Below, piece after piece: positions 10,901-24,080 of a stretch of 64,000 nt of DNA. The notes beneath the pieces are model-generated. The model searched no databases, was not told the origin of the DNA, and was given only the letters and a program-made list of their open reading frames with translations. Made by a program: the position numbers and the translations under genes. How positions within the stretch are numbered: position 1 is the first letter of the stretch; each line of letters starts with the position of its first letter. The stretch spans positions 124,001 to 188,000 of the forward strand of contig VTFK01000035.1 of the NCBI GenBank assembly GCA_009617715.1. The letters run 5' to 3'. The DNA is from Plectrocnemia conspersa. Lineage: Eukaryota; Arthropoda; Insecta; Trichoptera; Polycentropodidae.

Positions 10901-13900
10901 ATAAAAAATAATTTATGTTTTAAATATTATAAATGGCACAATAGTCATTTAATAAAAAAAAATATTTAGAGTAAATAAAAACATATATTAAAGACCCTTT
11001 TCAAGCCTTTAAAAAATGGATAAGGCATGTACATGTTGACCTTGTAATGATACTATAAAAATATATTAAAATAAAAATATATCTTAAAGACGAGCTGATT
11101 CAAAGCGATTTTTATTGTGTTTTTGGATTTAGAAGCTCTGAAGCTTAGCTATTTTTATACCAGCCACTGAAATTGTTTCAGTGTAAATTTGATATAAAAA
11201 AATAATATTTCGCTATTAACATGAGACATATACGTTTATTCACCCTAATAACTCATAGCCCTGTTAACAACTTGGCACACTGAATTTTTGAAAGCTTTTT
11301 TCGAATCATACCTGTGTATTTTTTACATCCCAAAGAACAGTGGTTCTCTGTACTAATCACTAGTGGGCGATTAAAGCTTCAATGATGGTCGATGGTTATT
11401 TTTGTTTGGTGTGATAAATTTTGATTTTTCTTTATAGAAACATTACTATCATTTTTTAACTGTCTGTTAATAAAAAAATAACTATATTTTACAATTGCAC
11501 TAAATTAAGTTACAGTGACTTTAGTGGGTGGTTAGGAAATTTTCCAATAAAAAATATACAAAAATTTCCGTTAGTATAAAATATTGACAAACTTTGCGAA
11601 TATATATATGATTATATTTTAGATTATGCTGGTTTAAAATCAATATCAATACCGCAGTTCTAACATAATTGCAATGACGACATTAAACAATCAACAAGAA
11701 TTAAAATAATTTGCCATCCATAATTTAATTGGTTATTAAATTAAAAAGTTTTATAAAAAGGCTTGTAATACGTTTAATTTAAATTAAATAGGTAATAATT
11801 TCATATTTTTGACACAACGTTATTATACTACTATGCAGTTATACATTATATCTGTGTATTATTTTGAAGGACTTCCAAATTTTAAATATGCACATAATAC
11901 GCTGTATTGTAGCTGGTAATATGATTATAATTTATTTTCGCCGAGCGGACTATATAATAAATTCGACGAAAAAATAAAAAACTTTCCAAGAAAATAATAA
12001 TATAATTTCATTACATTTTTTCTTCATCAGACGAATTTTTCAATAGGCCTAAGGGCGTTTTAACCCTCAGCGCAGCATATACATAAGCGTATGAATCGGC
12101 AGCTTCATAATTTATACCCCACTTAAGTATTCGACGAAGTTTTATCGAATTCATTCAAAACAATGAAAAAAAGCTTGCCCGATATATATAAGAGGGCCGT
12201 TTGATACAATCAAACTTATAAAACAAGCGCAAAGTGGTTGGCAAACTTTTAAATTAGATTAAAAAAGGGGCCAGAATGGATGGCGGAGGGTTGATAAGGA
12301 GATCTTTAACCCGGAGACAGCTTTACAAAAAAACCTATTAAGCTCTAGACATTGCACCTAATCGCATAAATAGTGATTGTCATTATTAGATATTTATGTA
12401 ACGCTAGTATAACATAAATCGGTAAGATATGTTCATTAAAAATATTTATCCCTGCTCAAACATCACTCCAAATCGATCCACGAAAGTACTTCTGCTTAAA
12501 ACACCCCTAAAAAAACTATTAAATAGTTACGGCCTACAGACCAAATATGGCCCGCTGTCTATTTTAAACTAAGATTAGATTTAAAATATGCTTTATAACG
12601 GAACGGATAACCGTCAAGATGAAGTGATCTCAAATGTGCTCCTATCGCTTTGCATTCTAATGTGACGTCACACATTTATAATTCTACAGCATCTATAGTA
12701 TTTTGTATAAAGCATCCTGCAACTTTTCATTCTCATTTATTAATCATAAATATGTATTACGTCACTGTCAAAAACTTTAAATGTCAGACTTTTATATCAG
12801 AATAAAGTGTAAATTATTTTGTAATCAAAATATATAATAGAGCAATATTTTATTGTGCAAGGATTATTTATTTGACTACTAAAATAATATAATATACGTC
12901 ATAATTACTAGACTAGGAACTCAGCTGCAAAAAAGCAAAGTTTACAACTAAATTTTTCATTACAACACATTTTTTAAATTTATAAAGAAACATCATTTAC
13001 TGACGAAAAAGTCATGTTTGATTGTTGCAGCCTAACAAATGTGTTTTGAGAAAATATATTTTTCAGTGTGAATAGTTGCAAAAATGGTTGAGCACATTGT
13101 GAGTAACATCAATAAGCAATTACAATTACCCTATGGCAAATTAAAATAAGTTCACTTTTCAAAAAAGCATTTTTTTTATAGTTAACCGTTATTTTTTTCG
13201 CGCTTACATTGTAAAAGAGAGTTCATTTTTACGTTTTTATTAATTGTTTTGTTCGTTTTTTTTAAATATATTTTTGTTTATTGTATTATATTCATTGATG
13301 AAATGAATTATTTTTTTTATTAAAAAATATAACAACGTGACAATGGCGATACTAAAAGGTAGTTGATTTTTAATAGATCACTTTCAAAAAAACTCTAGAT
13401 CCTTCTGAGAAATGAGTAAATTATTACTATGTACGCGTATCGCAAAGGACCTAAATTGAATCCCTGTGGTATTTCAGAAAAAGCAAAATACTTATCGCAT
13501 AGATAATTTCCATAGCTCACACACTGACTTAAATATTACATTACAAAAATAGCAAGACCGTTCTAGAAAGTTGCCTAACTTCCGAAAAAGTTGCTTATGA
13601 CAAACTTTGTTCAGTGGTTTTCAAAAGTCAGTATTTATACCACATCAACCTGGATTTTAGATTCGATGAATTTTGTCACTGCCTTCTAAGGCACAAAAGG
13701 TGACTGTGGAATGACGCGAACATAACTCGCGGTGCTGGTATACTAGCACTTTATGTGAAAAAAAATACCATAAATAATATATTCTGATATATACAAATTG
13801 CTATCTAAATTACTTTTAGAGTCCGATAAAATCCTTTATGTTTGATGTTGTCATTTTATTAAATAGTGTTTGACTATGACACAGATACTTTGATTTTGTG

Positions 13901-13980
13901 TCTAGATATCCGAATTTAATGTATTATTTACAATTTAATAAGAGCAAAAATACGCTTACGCACATATTTAACTTTTTTCT
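7945..13980. other. AT-rich intergenic sequence
   Basis: Six kilobases of very AT-rich DNA between the converging DIP genes. I found no coding exons, tRNA or transposon ends. A less AT-rich patch at 12030-12340 holds CCTCAGCGC and a purine-rich stretch ending near GGAGACAG, with no recognisable function. A CAGTGGTTCTC start at 11338 resembles a hAT terminus, but I found no matching second end. Confidence 0.45.
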
Positions 13981-13984
13981 CGTT

Positions 13985-14560
13985 CGGTCACGCTAAGCCT
14001 CGATTTATACCAAAACATTATAGGATTTGTACAAGTTCGAAAGAAGCACCGTAAAGATCCCGTGGCATTTGATTACATCGGCATCTTTCCAACGGAAAAT
14101 TTAATAAGCGAACTTTACAGACGTTTTGCCTTTTTTTCCCTTTCCTATCTTTCCTTCCTCTTTCATACATACATACATAATACATAGATTCGGCTGCTTG
14201 TCCCGAGAATTGAGCGCCTTTCAATTTCGCCTCATTCATAGCGATCGCATCGTGAAACAAGACAAGTAAGTAATCTGGAATTTTCCATCTATCTATCTAT
14301 CTATCTCGCAGACACACTTTATCACACAATCCACGTTCATTGACACCCTCGACAAATATTTTCTTGAGTAGACTTTCCTCCCGGCGAAAAGGTTTTTCTT
14401 TCCTTCTTTTTCTTCTTCTTACCCTCGTCCGGAATATCTTTCTGGCCTGTGCGCGAGAACTTCGTTCCGCGTATCATCACTCTCTGAATTCTTAACTCGT
14501 AATTTGATTTGGCATAAGACTCGGTCGCGTTCTATTCGTTTATGTAGCAGTTCGTTACTT
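13985..14560. other. GC-richer island with simple repeats
   Basis: This is a less AT-rich block between AT-rich flanks. It contains an ACAT tetranucleotide run near 14163, a (TCTA)n run at 14287-14306, and pyrimidine-rich tracts. No open frame here shows a known domain. It may be conserved non-coding DNA between the two adhesion genes, which is inference from composition alone. Confidence 0.35.
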
Positions 14561-14864
14561 ATTTTACAGCTTGACGAACGTATATTTATGATAATATAAA
14601 GTATTTCAAAATAATCACGGTAGAGGTGAGTATATTTTTTTCTTCTACTGACACGTTAAAGTGAAATCAAGTTTATCTGATCACGATTGTTTCTTGTAAA
14701 AATTTTAATACTTAATGCTAACTGACATTTACAAAAAGTACAAAATAAATCTATGCCAGTACGTGTAAAAATAGGAGACTTGCCAACAAAAAATTGAATG
14801 GCAGTATAGTGAGTACCTTGCATGCGTTTATTTTTATTTATTCAATTGTGGCAATCACACACAG

Positions 14865-16850
14865 ATGCCCACGTTCTTATTCTCAGAACTTATATTTATT
14901 CACTATGACCAAAATGAGCATCTATCAACAAGGAAACAAGACAATAGCGCGAAGGATAGGCTACCACATAATAGCCCTCGTTATGACCAGAAAAAAAAAA
15001 TCACATAATAAAAGTGTTCTTACTCTAAATATTACCCGTCATTGAGAATATTTCATTGTTTCAAAATTGTCAAGGATATAATAAATCACTAGACCCACAA
15101 AATTACCGTTGCAATGCAATACGACCTTGGACAATGCCCATTAAGCGAATGACGCTTTCTAAAGGCGTATACCTATTTCGCTGTTCTAAGAAACGAGTAT
15201 ATCTATTGGTTGGATGATCGCTGCATAATTGTGATTGATCAGCAAGCTTTGCAGCCCTGGATATTCAAGTATGGACTCCGATGAGAAGCACAAACAGCCA
15301 ATTGCAGACTTCGGCAAACACTCTAAGAGACCAGCATACGATCATGGATGCACACATCCCGCCGCCAGCTTCTCCATCACCGCTCGGAGAATATACTGTC
15401 GCTACCACACCAATCAGAACCCTGAGGATTGTCCAGTTGCACCATCCCACCGCCAGCTTTTCTATCATCGCTCGGGGAAAACATTTCGCCATTTATTGTC
15501 TGTCGTAAAAACTGTGAATATAATGTAATAAAACTCCAACTAGATTCAAACAAGCGTCTCACTAATAATCAAAATTATTGTAATGTATTATATATGTGTT
15601 TTTGTGCTTTATATCATAGTTTCTTAACCAGTGGTCCGCGGACCACTGGTGGTCCACGAAGATTTTTGGATGGGCCGCAAGTAATAAAATGAATTTCACA
15701 TCTGTTCTGTATTCGCTTGAATTTGCATAAGGCTATTTAGAAATCGTTCTAAATAGCCCGTTAGGAATTATTGAAGATCTATAAATAGTACTTAAAACTC
15801 ATAAAATAATTGATTTTTATTATTTCGATAAACAATCGAATTTTATGCAGTATTTTATATATTTTTAAATTAAATTTATTGTTACTGACTGTTTTAATAT
15901 ACTTAAATATGGTTATATCAGCATACTGTGTTGCAAAACTAATTGTATTGAATAAAAAATCAATTATATAAATATCTATTATTTTATTCAAATGTTGATG
16001 GTCCGCAAAATATTTTTTGATTTTTTTGGTGGTCCGTGGATGTAAAAAGGTTAAAAAACTATGCTTTATATGATATATTATGAAAAATCTTTTGATAAAA
16101 TTCAATCAAAAATCTATGCTAAAAAATCAAATGTTAAAGTTTGAAATAAAATCAGTTCAGACGCACGTGTTTATATTAGAATATATTTACATATGTTGCG
16201 ACAGACGATAAATGGCGAGATGTTTTCTCCAAACGGTGGTGGAGAAGCTGGCGGAGGGATGATGTCTATGGGAGGTCCTCAAAGGTTTTGTAGGTGACGT
16301 AGCAGTGGCTGTACAGCGAAAGTTGCCCATTCTCTGCTACTGTACGCGTATGATAGAGTCGAACCCTCTTTGGTGCGAGTTTCAATGACAGTATGTTGTC
16401 GGCGGGTGGACGGGCATCTGCTGGTCTCTTCCAGTGTCTACCGAAGTCTACGAGTGACTGCTTGTGACTCTCCTCTCTTCATCAGAGTCCAGGCTTTAGT
16501 ATCAAAGCTTACTGACCAATCAAAATCATACAGCGATCATCCATACAATAGATGTACTCGTTTTTAGAACAACGAAATAGGTATCCGCATTTAGAAAGCG
16601 ACATTTGCTTGATGGGCATTGTCAAAGATCGTATACTACATCGAGTGATTTATTATAACCGCAATAAAAAAATAGTCTTTTAATGACAGAGAATATTTGC
16701 AATAAGAATACTTGCGTGTTATTTATGTGATTTTTTCTGGTCGTAACAAAGGCTTGTGTGGTCCAAATCATTTACCTTATTGTCTTGTTTCCTTGCTGAT
16801 GGTTGTTCATTTTGGTCACAGTAAATTAACGCAAGTTTTAAGAATAATAT
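14865..16850. repeat. Large fold-back (inverted repeat) locus with arms of about 650 bp
   Basis: The left arm (about 14865-15515) and right arm (about 16198-16850) match as inverted repeats along their whole length by eye. Checked blocks include CATTTTGGTCA, TATTGTCTTGTTTCCTTG, TGTGATTTTTTCTGGTC, AATAGGTATACGCC (with two changes in the right arm), CAGCGATCATCCA and GACAGAC-ATAAATGGCGA. The loop of about 680 bp contains an inserted hAT MITE (15615-16063). The left arm also has an internal duplication of an 83-bp-period unit with wording CCGCCAGCTTYTCYATCA. Related fragments occur at 4676-4800 and 30880-30990, so this is a dispersed family, either a fold-back transposon or an inverted duplication of one. 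No target duplication was identified at the outer ends. Confidence 0.85.
15615..16063. mobile_element. hAT-type MITE (449 bp) with perfect 8-bp target duplication
   Basis: The termini are CATAGTTTCTTAACC at the left and GGTTAAAAAACTATG at the right, inverted repeats matching at 14 of 15 positions. They are flanked by identical 8-bp duplications CTTTATAT at 15607-15614 and 16064-16071. An 8-bp duplication with a TTCTTAACC-type terminus is the hallmark of hAT elements. Near the left end is a 24-bp perfect palindrome (15627-15650, centred on CCGCGG), and GTGGTCC motifs recur near both ends. There is no transposase reading frame, so it is non-autonomous. It sits in the loop of the larger fold-back and is therefore younger than it. 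Confidence 0.92.
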
Positions 16851-17265
16851 CATATAATTTATTTGCTAAAAAATATTATGAAGGAGTAATTTTAATATTT
16901 AAGAAGAAATTAATACTTTTTGATATAAATGAAACACGCTTTTTATTAGTTATGCCTGGACCATATATTGAATAATAATATTTTTATATATATTTTAATT
17001 TATATATTATAATATAAGATATTATTTTCTAAGGGTTTTAAAATAATAATTTCTTGTCATGCTATGCCATATCTAAAATTAGGCATATTCATAACGCAAG
17101 AAAGACTCAAATTTATTTATTCGCAATACATTTATATAAATCAAAATCTGTAGTTAATTGAGCTTGAAATCTGTTGCTAAATAAAATAATATAAGGTTAA
17201 CCAAAGTTTAAAGATGTATAAACCTTTACTATGTGAGTAATACCGTTATATGTGTGATAACAATC
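16851..17265. other. AT-rich intergenic sequence, nothing recognised
   Basis: AT-rich sequence directly right of the fold-back arm. No coding or repeat signal was recognised. Confidence 0.4.
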
Positions 17266-17269
17266 CATC

Positions 17270-17600
17270 ATTGAAACGCTTCCCAAGAATCCTCGTAGCA
17301 TGTCTACGGTGGCTGTGTAGAAAGCATTACACGCGTAGCACTATTCCCCGGGGCAAATGTGATTCGGGTCGGATGTGAGAGGTGAAGTTATATCTAATAA
17401 AGTGGCCCGTGATTGGTACGTTTGTGCGGGCCCGGGCCAAGCGTAAACGAACCCATTGTCGGCTATTCCCCAAAAATGCCTCATTACGGATTAATCCCAT
17501 CTCTCTATCTATACCTCGCAAATTGAGATGCCGAGACATAAATATAATCTGTAATGGCGAATAAGACACGGGTAGTAGGATAGCTCCATCATAGCATCAC
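17270..17600. other. GC-rich island, candidate conserved non-coding element
   Basis: This is a sharply CG-richer block (for example CCCGGGGC near 17347 and GGGCCCGGGCC near 17430) within AT-rich DNA, ending with TCATTACGGATTAATCCC, which contains TAAT-core homeodomain-like words. Both strands are open over 60-80 codons, but no protein family is recognisable and no splice sites fit. I interpret it as possible regulatory DNA on composition only. Confidence 0.4.
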
Positions 17601-20250
17601 GAAAAGGTAGTAATAAATAGATATTGCTACTTCTTACATATTGAACTGCAATAACTGCAGAAAATGCAGCAGTGTTTAAGCATAAAAGCACAAGTGGTTT
17701 AATGCTGGAACATAAAGACGTCTAGTGGTTTATTGTTAGAAGACTTAGGCATGAGGCGGTGCAATTTTAGATCATAAAAAAATAATTACAGTGTTTATGG
17801 GTTTTATAAAATAAAAAAGTTAATTATAAAAAATATTTTTAACATGCTTGTCCAAAAAATAATAATAAAATTTGTGTACCAACAATTGCGAAACATAGTG
17901 TGTACAATGAATGTGATGATAATGACACAAGGCTTGTGATATTCCGAGAGTGCAAAAAGACGGTTATTGATGGTGTCATATTTCCAAATACTGTCATAAA
18001 TAGGCACATGGAAAACCTCTGATGGTAGAAACGTAAACCCAATTAACCACGTCCTAATTGACATGTCCAATCAAATGTATGTGTGGTCATATTGTGTCGT
18101 AAATGTGAGCTTGAATAATTAATTAAACAGTGCTTAGTGAAAACTAGATCATAAATTAGATTTAATAAATGGTTGTAAGTTTTAAAATAAAAAACAATAC
18201 AACTAATTTTTTTTTAGATGGAACAACTATAATAGTAATTATTTATTTTATTTATTTAATCATACAATAAATCATATTTTTTTAATTTAATTCTAAAATC
18301 AGAAATATGATTTTTAGCTTATCAAATATATACAAGATTTTCTTCAGAATTTCAATATTGAAAAATATAATAATATACCATTATATTGCTTTGTGCTACA
18401 AGACACTTGAACTTTATTGCTGTAGACATAATCTAATGAAATCATTGCCAATTATTTTTATACATATAGATACTCTACTACTTCAATTTAAATATTAAAA
18501 CATAAATATTTACCCCCGAAAAGCGTATGGCAAAGGCTAAGGACTGCGTCGTAAAAAGGTGAACGCGATAATATCTGTAGTGACGGTTGGAAAACCTGTA
18601 CGGGCTGTGATATGCGGAAAAGATGTATTAAAATATGAAAGGGGTGGTTATGAGAAAATACGTCCGGGGGCGGAAAAATAAGGGCGTAAAAATGAGAAAA
18701 ATCGCGCGAAAAACATATGGGCGAAGGGCTGGGAACACTGCGTGATAGCCACGAGGGTTTGGGGTTGGGTTTTGGTCGTGTTTACAGGAGGGTTGATTTT
18801 TTCATACCGTTTTCATCAATTTTGAGAGTGGCAAGTCATTGTGAGCAGTGATTTTTTTAGCAACTAATAAAGTGTAGTTTATACAAAAACATGACACGAA
18901 TAACTAAAAAGTTTTAAATTAAATCATTTCTTTTAACTTTTGATATAAACTTCTAGTAGGTATATATATAATACAGTCAGGCTTGACAAAAGAAAGAGGA
19001 GAGATAGCAAATTCCAGGAGCCTATTCTCTTTTAAGGACCCGTTATTAGTAATGAGTGATCTCACTGCGATGGCGATGGCACGATTTTATTGCTTTTGAC
19101 GTGGTTTTTTGCCTTCTGAGAAGTGATAATTGTTTTTGCACTTACCTATTGACCAAAATTTGGTTTGAATATACTTTGATCAGCCCTCTTATATTAGAAG
19201 ACCATAATAATATTGGTATGAATAGCTATCATATTTTTAAAACTTAGTGTGATGTCGAAATGCAGATTTTTTATAAAGTGCTCTAAAAAAGGAAAATACA
19301 TATACAGAGTTTTAATATCAGACCATTTTATTTTTTATGTAGTTCAATTTCTCACATTAAGATAATGTATTTTATGTTCATAATATTAATTTTAACTATT
19401 TTTACAAATAAAAACTATCAAAGTTAATATTACAAAGTGTTGTTCATACAAAAACAAAAATCATATATATTTTAAAAACTATCAAGTGAATCCTAATATA
19501 TAAATTTTAAATAATAAAACAATATATAACATTTTAAATATTGTAGTATCAATAAATTATGAAGCAAAATTAAAAAAAAATATGACTGAAATGATTAAAA
19601 AAAGTTCTTATAATTTTTTTATGTGCAATAACAATAAATATTTATAGTTAATAAATACGTAGAAAGACTTCAAATGCAGTGAAAACTTAAGTTTACTCTT
19701 GGCGACTCAAAGGAAACAGACTGGCTGTGCCAAATTAGGCAATTGAAACAGACTTAATTTTTCTGGACTTCATTGGTCTAGGCTTGTACTGAGCTATCTG
19801 TGTTAATTCGGCGAAGAACTCAATTGTTATTTTTTCTAAGTCAGAAGTAATATGTTTTAACAAATGTTTCGTTTATAATTTTCGCCGTTTCTTGCTTATT
19901 GCGTCACGAATATCAGTAAAAACTTGTTTATATATTTTTATATTTCGCTATATGTTCAGGGTTTACGATTTGTAATGAAACTTGCTAAACGATAGTAGTA
20001 TTGTTTTGATGTTTTTTTTATCATTTTTTGCGAAGCGGTCAGTTACCTCTAAAATAAATTTTATATTTTTCTTTATTTCAACACGCACGAGCCAAATAAT
20101 ATTTATGTGTTATAAAAGCGGTATTTGCCCTAAAATAAAATTTAATTGCTTGTCTGTTAGCTATATATATAGAAAAAAATTCGCCTATTGTACAATTTAA
20201 TTGCATTATTTTTGTAGCATAAACAAAATAAATATGTACTAGTAAAAGTA
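17601..20250. other. Intergenic sequence with purine-rich islands
   Basis: Mostly AT-rich. Stretches at 17800-18100, 18520-18800 (G-rich, e.g. ACGTCCGGGGGCGG) and 19000-19200 and 19680-19900 are less AT-rich. At 17900-18015 the + strand reads about 38 open codons of coding-like wording, with no start, splice context or family match. No feature is firmly supported. Confidence 0.35.
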
Positions 20251-20336
20251 AAAAAGTCATTTAGACACGACGAAAAGTCATTTAGACACGACGAATACAT
20301 ACATGTAAATATTAACAATATAGCGGTTCATACACA

Positions 20337-20603
20337 AACTGTGCCTACGAATAGCCTAAAATAACGACGTATTTTTATCATCCTTTTATCTTTATTATCT
20401 TACTATCCTTTTGAACGTGTGACCCGACATAAGACGGTGTATATTACGCAGTACAAAACCCGCGAACTGTGCCTACGAACCTAGCAGTTTTCTAAAATAA
20501 CGACGTATTTTTATCATCTTTTTTATCTTTTATCTTATTATTTTACTATCCTTTTTAACGTGTGACGTTGATATAAGGACGGTGTATATTACGCAGTACA
20601 AAA
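20337..20603 (+). repeat. Tandem direct duplication, unit about 128 bp
   Basis: Two consecutive units begin AACTGTGCCTACGAA at 20337 and 20465. Both contain TAAAATAACGACGTATTTTT, ACGTGTGAC, and GGTGTATATTACGCAGTACA near their ends, with small indels in the T-rich middle. A shorter 24-bp tandem unit (AAAGTCATTTAGACACGACG) lies just upstream at 20254-20296. No function is apparent. Confidence 0.85.
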
Positions 20604-20804
20604 TCAGATTATACACACTTGACTTTACTATAGTGAATTCACCCTCCTACTTTGGTCTAAGAATTTCTTCGCTACACGAATTTCTTCGTTTAAAAGGACC
20701 TACTGATTTAACTAAATATCTACTATCGACGCCACAATTAAAGACCTACCAAAGTTCGATTTCTGTACGCTTTAATAATCAAACTTTAAACTGAGGAATA
20801 GGTG

Positions 20805-20990
20805 ACATCTGTATAATTAATTATAAATTAATATGTGTAGTATAGTTAATTATGAATAGCCAGTTTCTAATATATGTAAATGGCTCATGATTATAAATAA
20901 AAATTCGATTCTGCTGCCATGAATCAAACTTGTAGCCTCTTGGTTACCAGTCTAGATCTTTATCACAATGATTAAAGCTAGTCGCCATAA
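20805..20990 (-). mobile_element. tRNA-derived SINE, copy A (degenerate)
   Basis: On the minus strand a tRNA-like head runs through an A-box-like region (20960-20980) and CTAGACTGGTAACCAAGAGG to a B-box-like region (CTACAAGTTTGATTCATGGC), then into a tail with TTTTTATTTATAA. Copies at 28640-28835 and 63387-63486 share this layout. The body after the tail also resembles copy B (GACATCTRTATAAT… at 20805 and 28640). It is a relic with substitutions in both promoter boxes. Confidence 0.7.
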
Positions 20991-23900
20991 TTATAAATAC
21001 AATTAAATGTTACTTTATCACTGACATATAATAACTTGTTAAGGTTAAGCAACAAAAAAATACATACACAGATCTTTAATATTGCTTTTGGCTACATAAA
21101 ATATTTATTCGATAATTTGAATATAAAATACTAAAATTTAAAATATGGTATAATTTATATAATTTTGCATTGTTTCTTAGCCTGTAAATTTTTGCTCATA
21201 TTTTTTTCACACTATTTCAAACATCATTACTCGCTACAACCAATCCGTCCTATTTAATTGTTTTAGGGTAACGAATCGGAAATAAAATTATCGACGCTGT
21301 CATAAATCAAACGACAATCCACGCTCCACGGCAATTATTCATATTTTTCGCACAAAATACATTCTCCTTTGCGGTAGGCTTAATGAAAATTTTTAACAAT
21401 GAAAATGAATTCCGCAATTTTTCGCCGCCTCTATCAACCTCCCTGTATATACAACCAACCTCACACCCAAACGACTCACCCTTTATGACCATCGCCCATA
21501 TGTTATTATTTTAAGAATTTTATAATACAGGCTATATTTATTTCTCACAAAACGCAAGGCCGCGCATTTAGATATTTTTATATATATTATATTTGTTTAC
21601 AAAAAACTTTTTTTTATAATTTTATTTCCTGGTATTTTATTTATATTTCAGGTACGTTTTAATGCACAGTAAAACAATTCAATTTTTTTATATTGTGCCA
21701 CTAAATTACCATTGTCCATTTTTTTCATAGACATTTCTAATTACGTGGTAATAAATTGTTTTAAATAATGCCTTAGAAATAATATGGTTTCAAGTTTACC
21801 GAATATATAGTATATTTTTTGTAGAACGTCTTTCATATATCTGCGTAAATTTAGGGTTTAATAGTCAGTAGTATAAAAACACTAGTCGTCACGAATATTC
21901 ACTTAAAATCCTGGATGCTTTTTAATGACTATACAGCTGCCAAATTCTGAATTTAAAAGTCTTCTACAAAACGAAGTACTGCTTTTAATTAAAAATCTTT
22001 GCAGTATACAAAAAAAAATATTTTTCGATTATAAATGGTTTTACCTAACAAATTGGAGCTGATTGGGCGTAAGTAAAGTTTGTATCGATATTTAAACAAA
22101 TATAAACAATCGGGTAATATTGTTTTTTTTAAGCTTGACTTCTGTTGCGTCCTATATATAATTGTTCTTAGCCGTCGCTTCTGCTTCTGCGCATAACTTT
22201 AAATAAAACATTTTATGCTTAATTTTATACTTTTTAAATCGTATCGCTTTGTATGAACAATGCACATGCAAACAAAAGAAATATATTTAAATATAATTAA
22301 TAAAAATAAAAATAGATTTGGCACGGTGATTTTCGAACTTTCGCTACTGTATTCTTTTGTTGTCGACCAATGAAAAATAAGCATTCAAATATAAAACAAA
22401 ATGGCAGACAGTGCTATGACAACAGTTTTAAATAATTATTATTTATGAATAAAATTTTGCTACGCGACAATAATCGTCATGTACGTTGCTTGATTTGACT
22501 GAACATAAATATTCGGATTGCAAATTAACTAGGTATGTTATAACTATGAAAATGAAATATATACATAATGTGTGTAAGGATTCTAATAATACATTGATTG
22601 AACTAGATAAACGATCCTAAAACAATCTTCAAATTTTGAATTCCCGTCGACGGATTCCGAGGCCGAAAAGTGAGTTTTTACTTGTTTAATACATAAACAT
22701 TATCATTGCTTCTGATTTAATGCACATGTACTTTGCACATGATTTGACTGAACAAGGCACGTTTTAAACGTGAACATGTAATATATAATTAGTACGTATG
22801 AAGATTGAGGTTAAGGTCGATCAAACCGTATAAATGCTAATAAAACGTATTTTTTTATTTATTGATATTTGGGGATACTATTTATCACGACGATCGATTG
22901 TGATGCAGTCAGTTATTTAGCTGAAAAAATTTGGTTACAGCAAAATAAATTAAAACTATTATTGCAGCAAAAAAAATCACCTAGATCGTTCCGTTCAGAG
23001 CGACGACTCGCAATATACCTATGTGTAGTTTCTTTAATGTTATCTAATAATCGACATTTTACAATGATTATAAATATGTGATTGCATACCTGGAATAATC
23101 GATAGCTGAAATATCTAAGAGTGGGTTATTTTTAATTTTGATGTGGCAAAATATGTATATATCATGGTTTTCAATAAATTTTTGTTGTGCCATCATTCCT
23201 CTTTTGGAATAGCCAAATTCAAGATATTCAGTTACATCAAACTTATGTAGTATGTTCTTTATAAAAAGATAATATTTGCTGACAGTGACTTCAACATGAG
23301 AAGATTCACTCTTTGTTTATATATACCAATTCTACGCTGTAGTCATAAAGGTCATCAAATTGTTTTATCATTGCTTCTGAAAAATAATTAAAAACAATAA
23401 GACCCTTAACAAAAGTTACACATTGAACACATTATTTTTAATAATATACTCCATAAATAAAATTTAAACGACAATCCAAGAACAAAATTGTCGAAAGTTA
23501 CTGTAGAGAATTAAACATGTAGATTGGCATCTCTTCATCTTCTTCAAAACTGTCGCAATATGTCATATTTTAATTGTTTGCCATACGTAAATATTATTAG
23601 ATCTATCATTAATTGTATAAATTAACTGTAAACGATGCTATATAGTGGATAAAATGTAACTTTCTGTTTACACTATTATATTATTAAAAATAGAATCCCT
23701 TAAAATTAAAGATTATCTGTGATTTTGTCTTACTAAATAGTTAAAAAAAAATTATTATGCAGACAATAGATTTTTATTTAATTAATATATTGCAACAATT
23801 ATATATTATGATTACTCAAAAAAAAATTAAGTAAAAATATAAAGTGGTCTCAGTACGGTTAAAGCAAACAGCGCATTAAAGAGGTGTAGACAAAACGGGT

Positions 23901-24080
23901 CGAAAAAAAAGAGCGTAATAGATTTTCGAGTAGATCTACCGCCTAAGGATATGGTCGGGAAATGAAGGTGGCTGTTGGATGGTATGAGGCAATACCGATA
24001 TAGAAATACCTAGGTATAGAACGAGAGAAAATCATTTTTGAAAGGAGCGCACAAAGTGGACTCTAAACAGTTTTTGCCGA
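20991..24080. other. Intergenic sequence with two candidate conserved islands
   Basis: AT-rich. The stretch 21240-21500 (ACGAATCGGAAATAAAATTA, ATCGACGCTGTCATAAATCA) and the stretch 23860-24085 (GGTCGAAAAAAAAGAGCG, CTACCGCCTAAGGATATGG) are more complex. Neither encodes a recognisable protein. Both have the look of conserved regulatory DNA, but I cannot test conservation here. Confidence 0.35.

Noticed and set aside
11338..11560. Possible hAT element starting CAGTGGTTCTC
   Set aside because: No matching inverted end or 8-bp duplication could be found.
14163..14306. ACAT and TCTA repeats as a CRISPR-like array
   Set aside because: These are simple microsatellites without spacers; the window is animal nuclear DNA.
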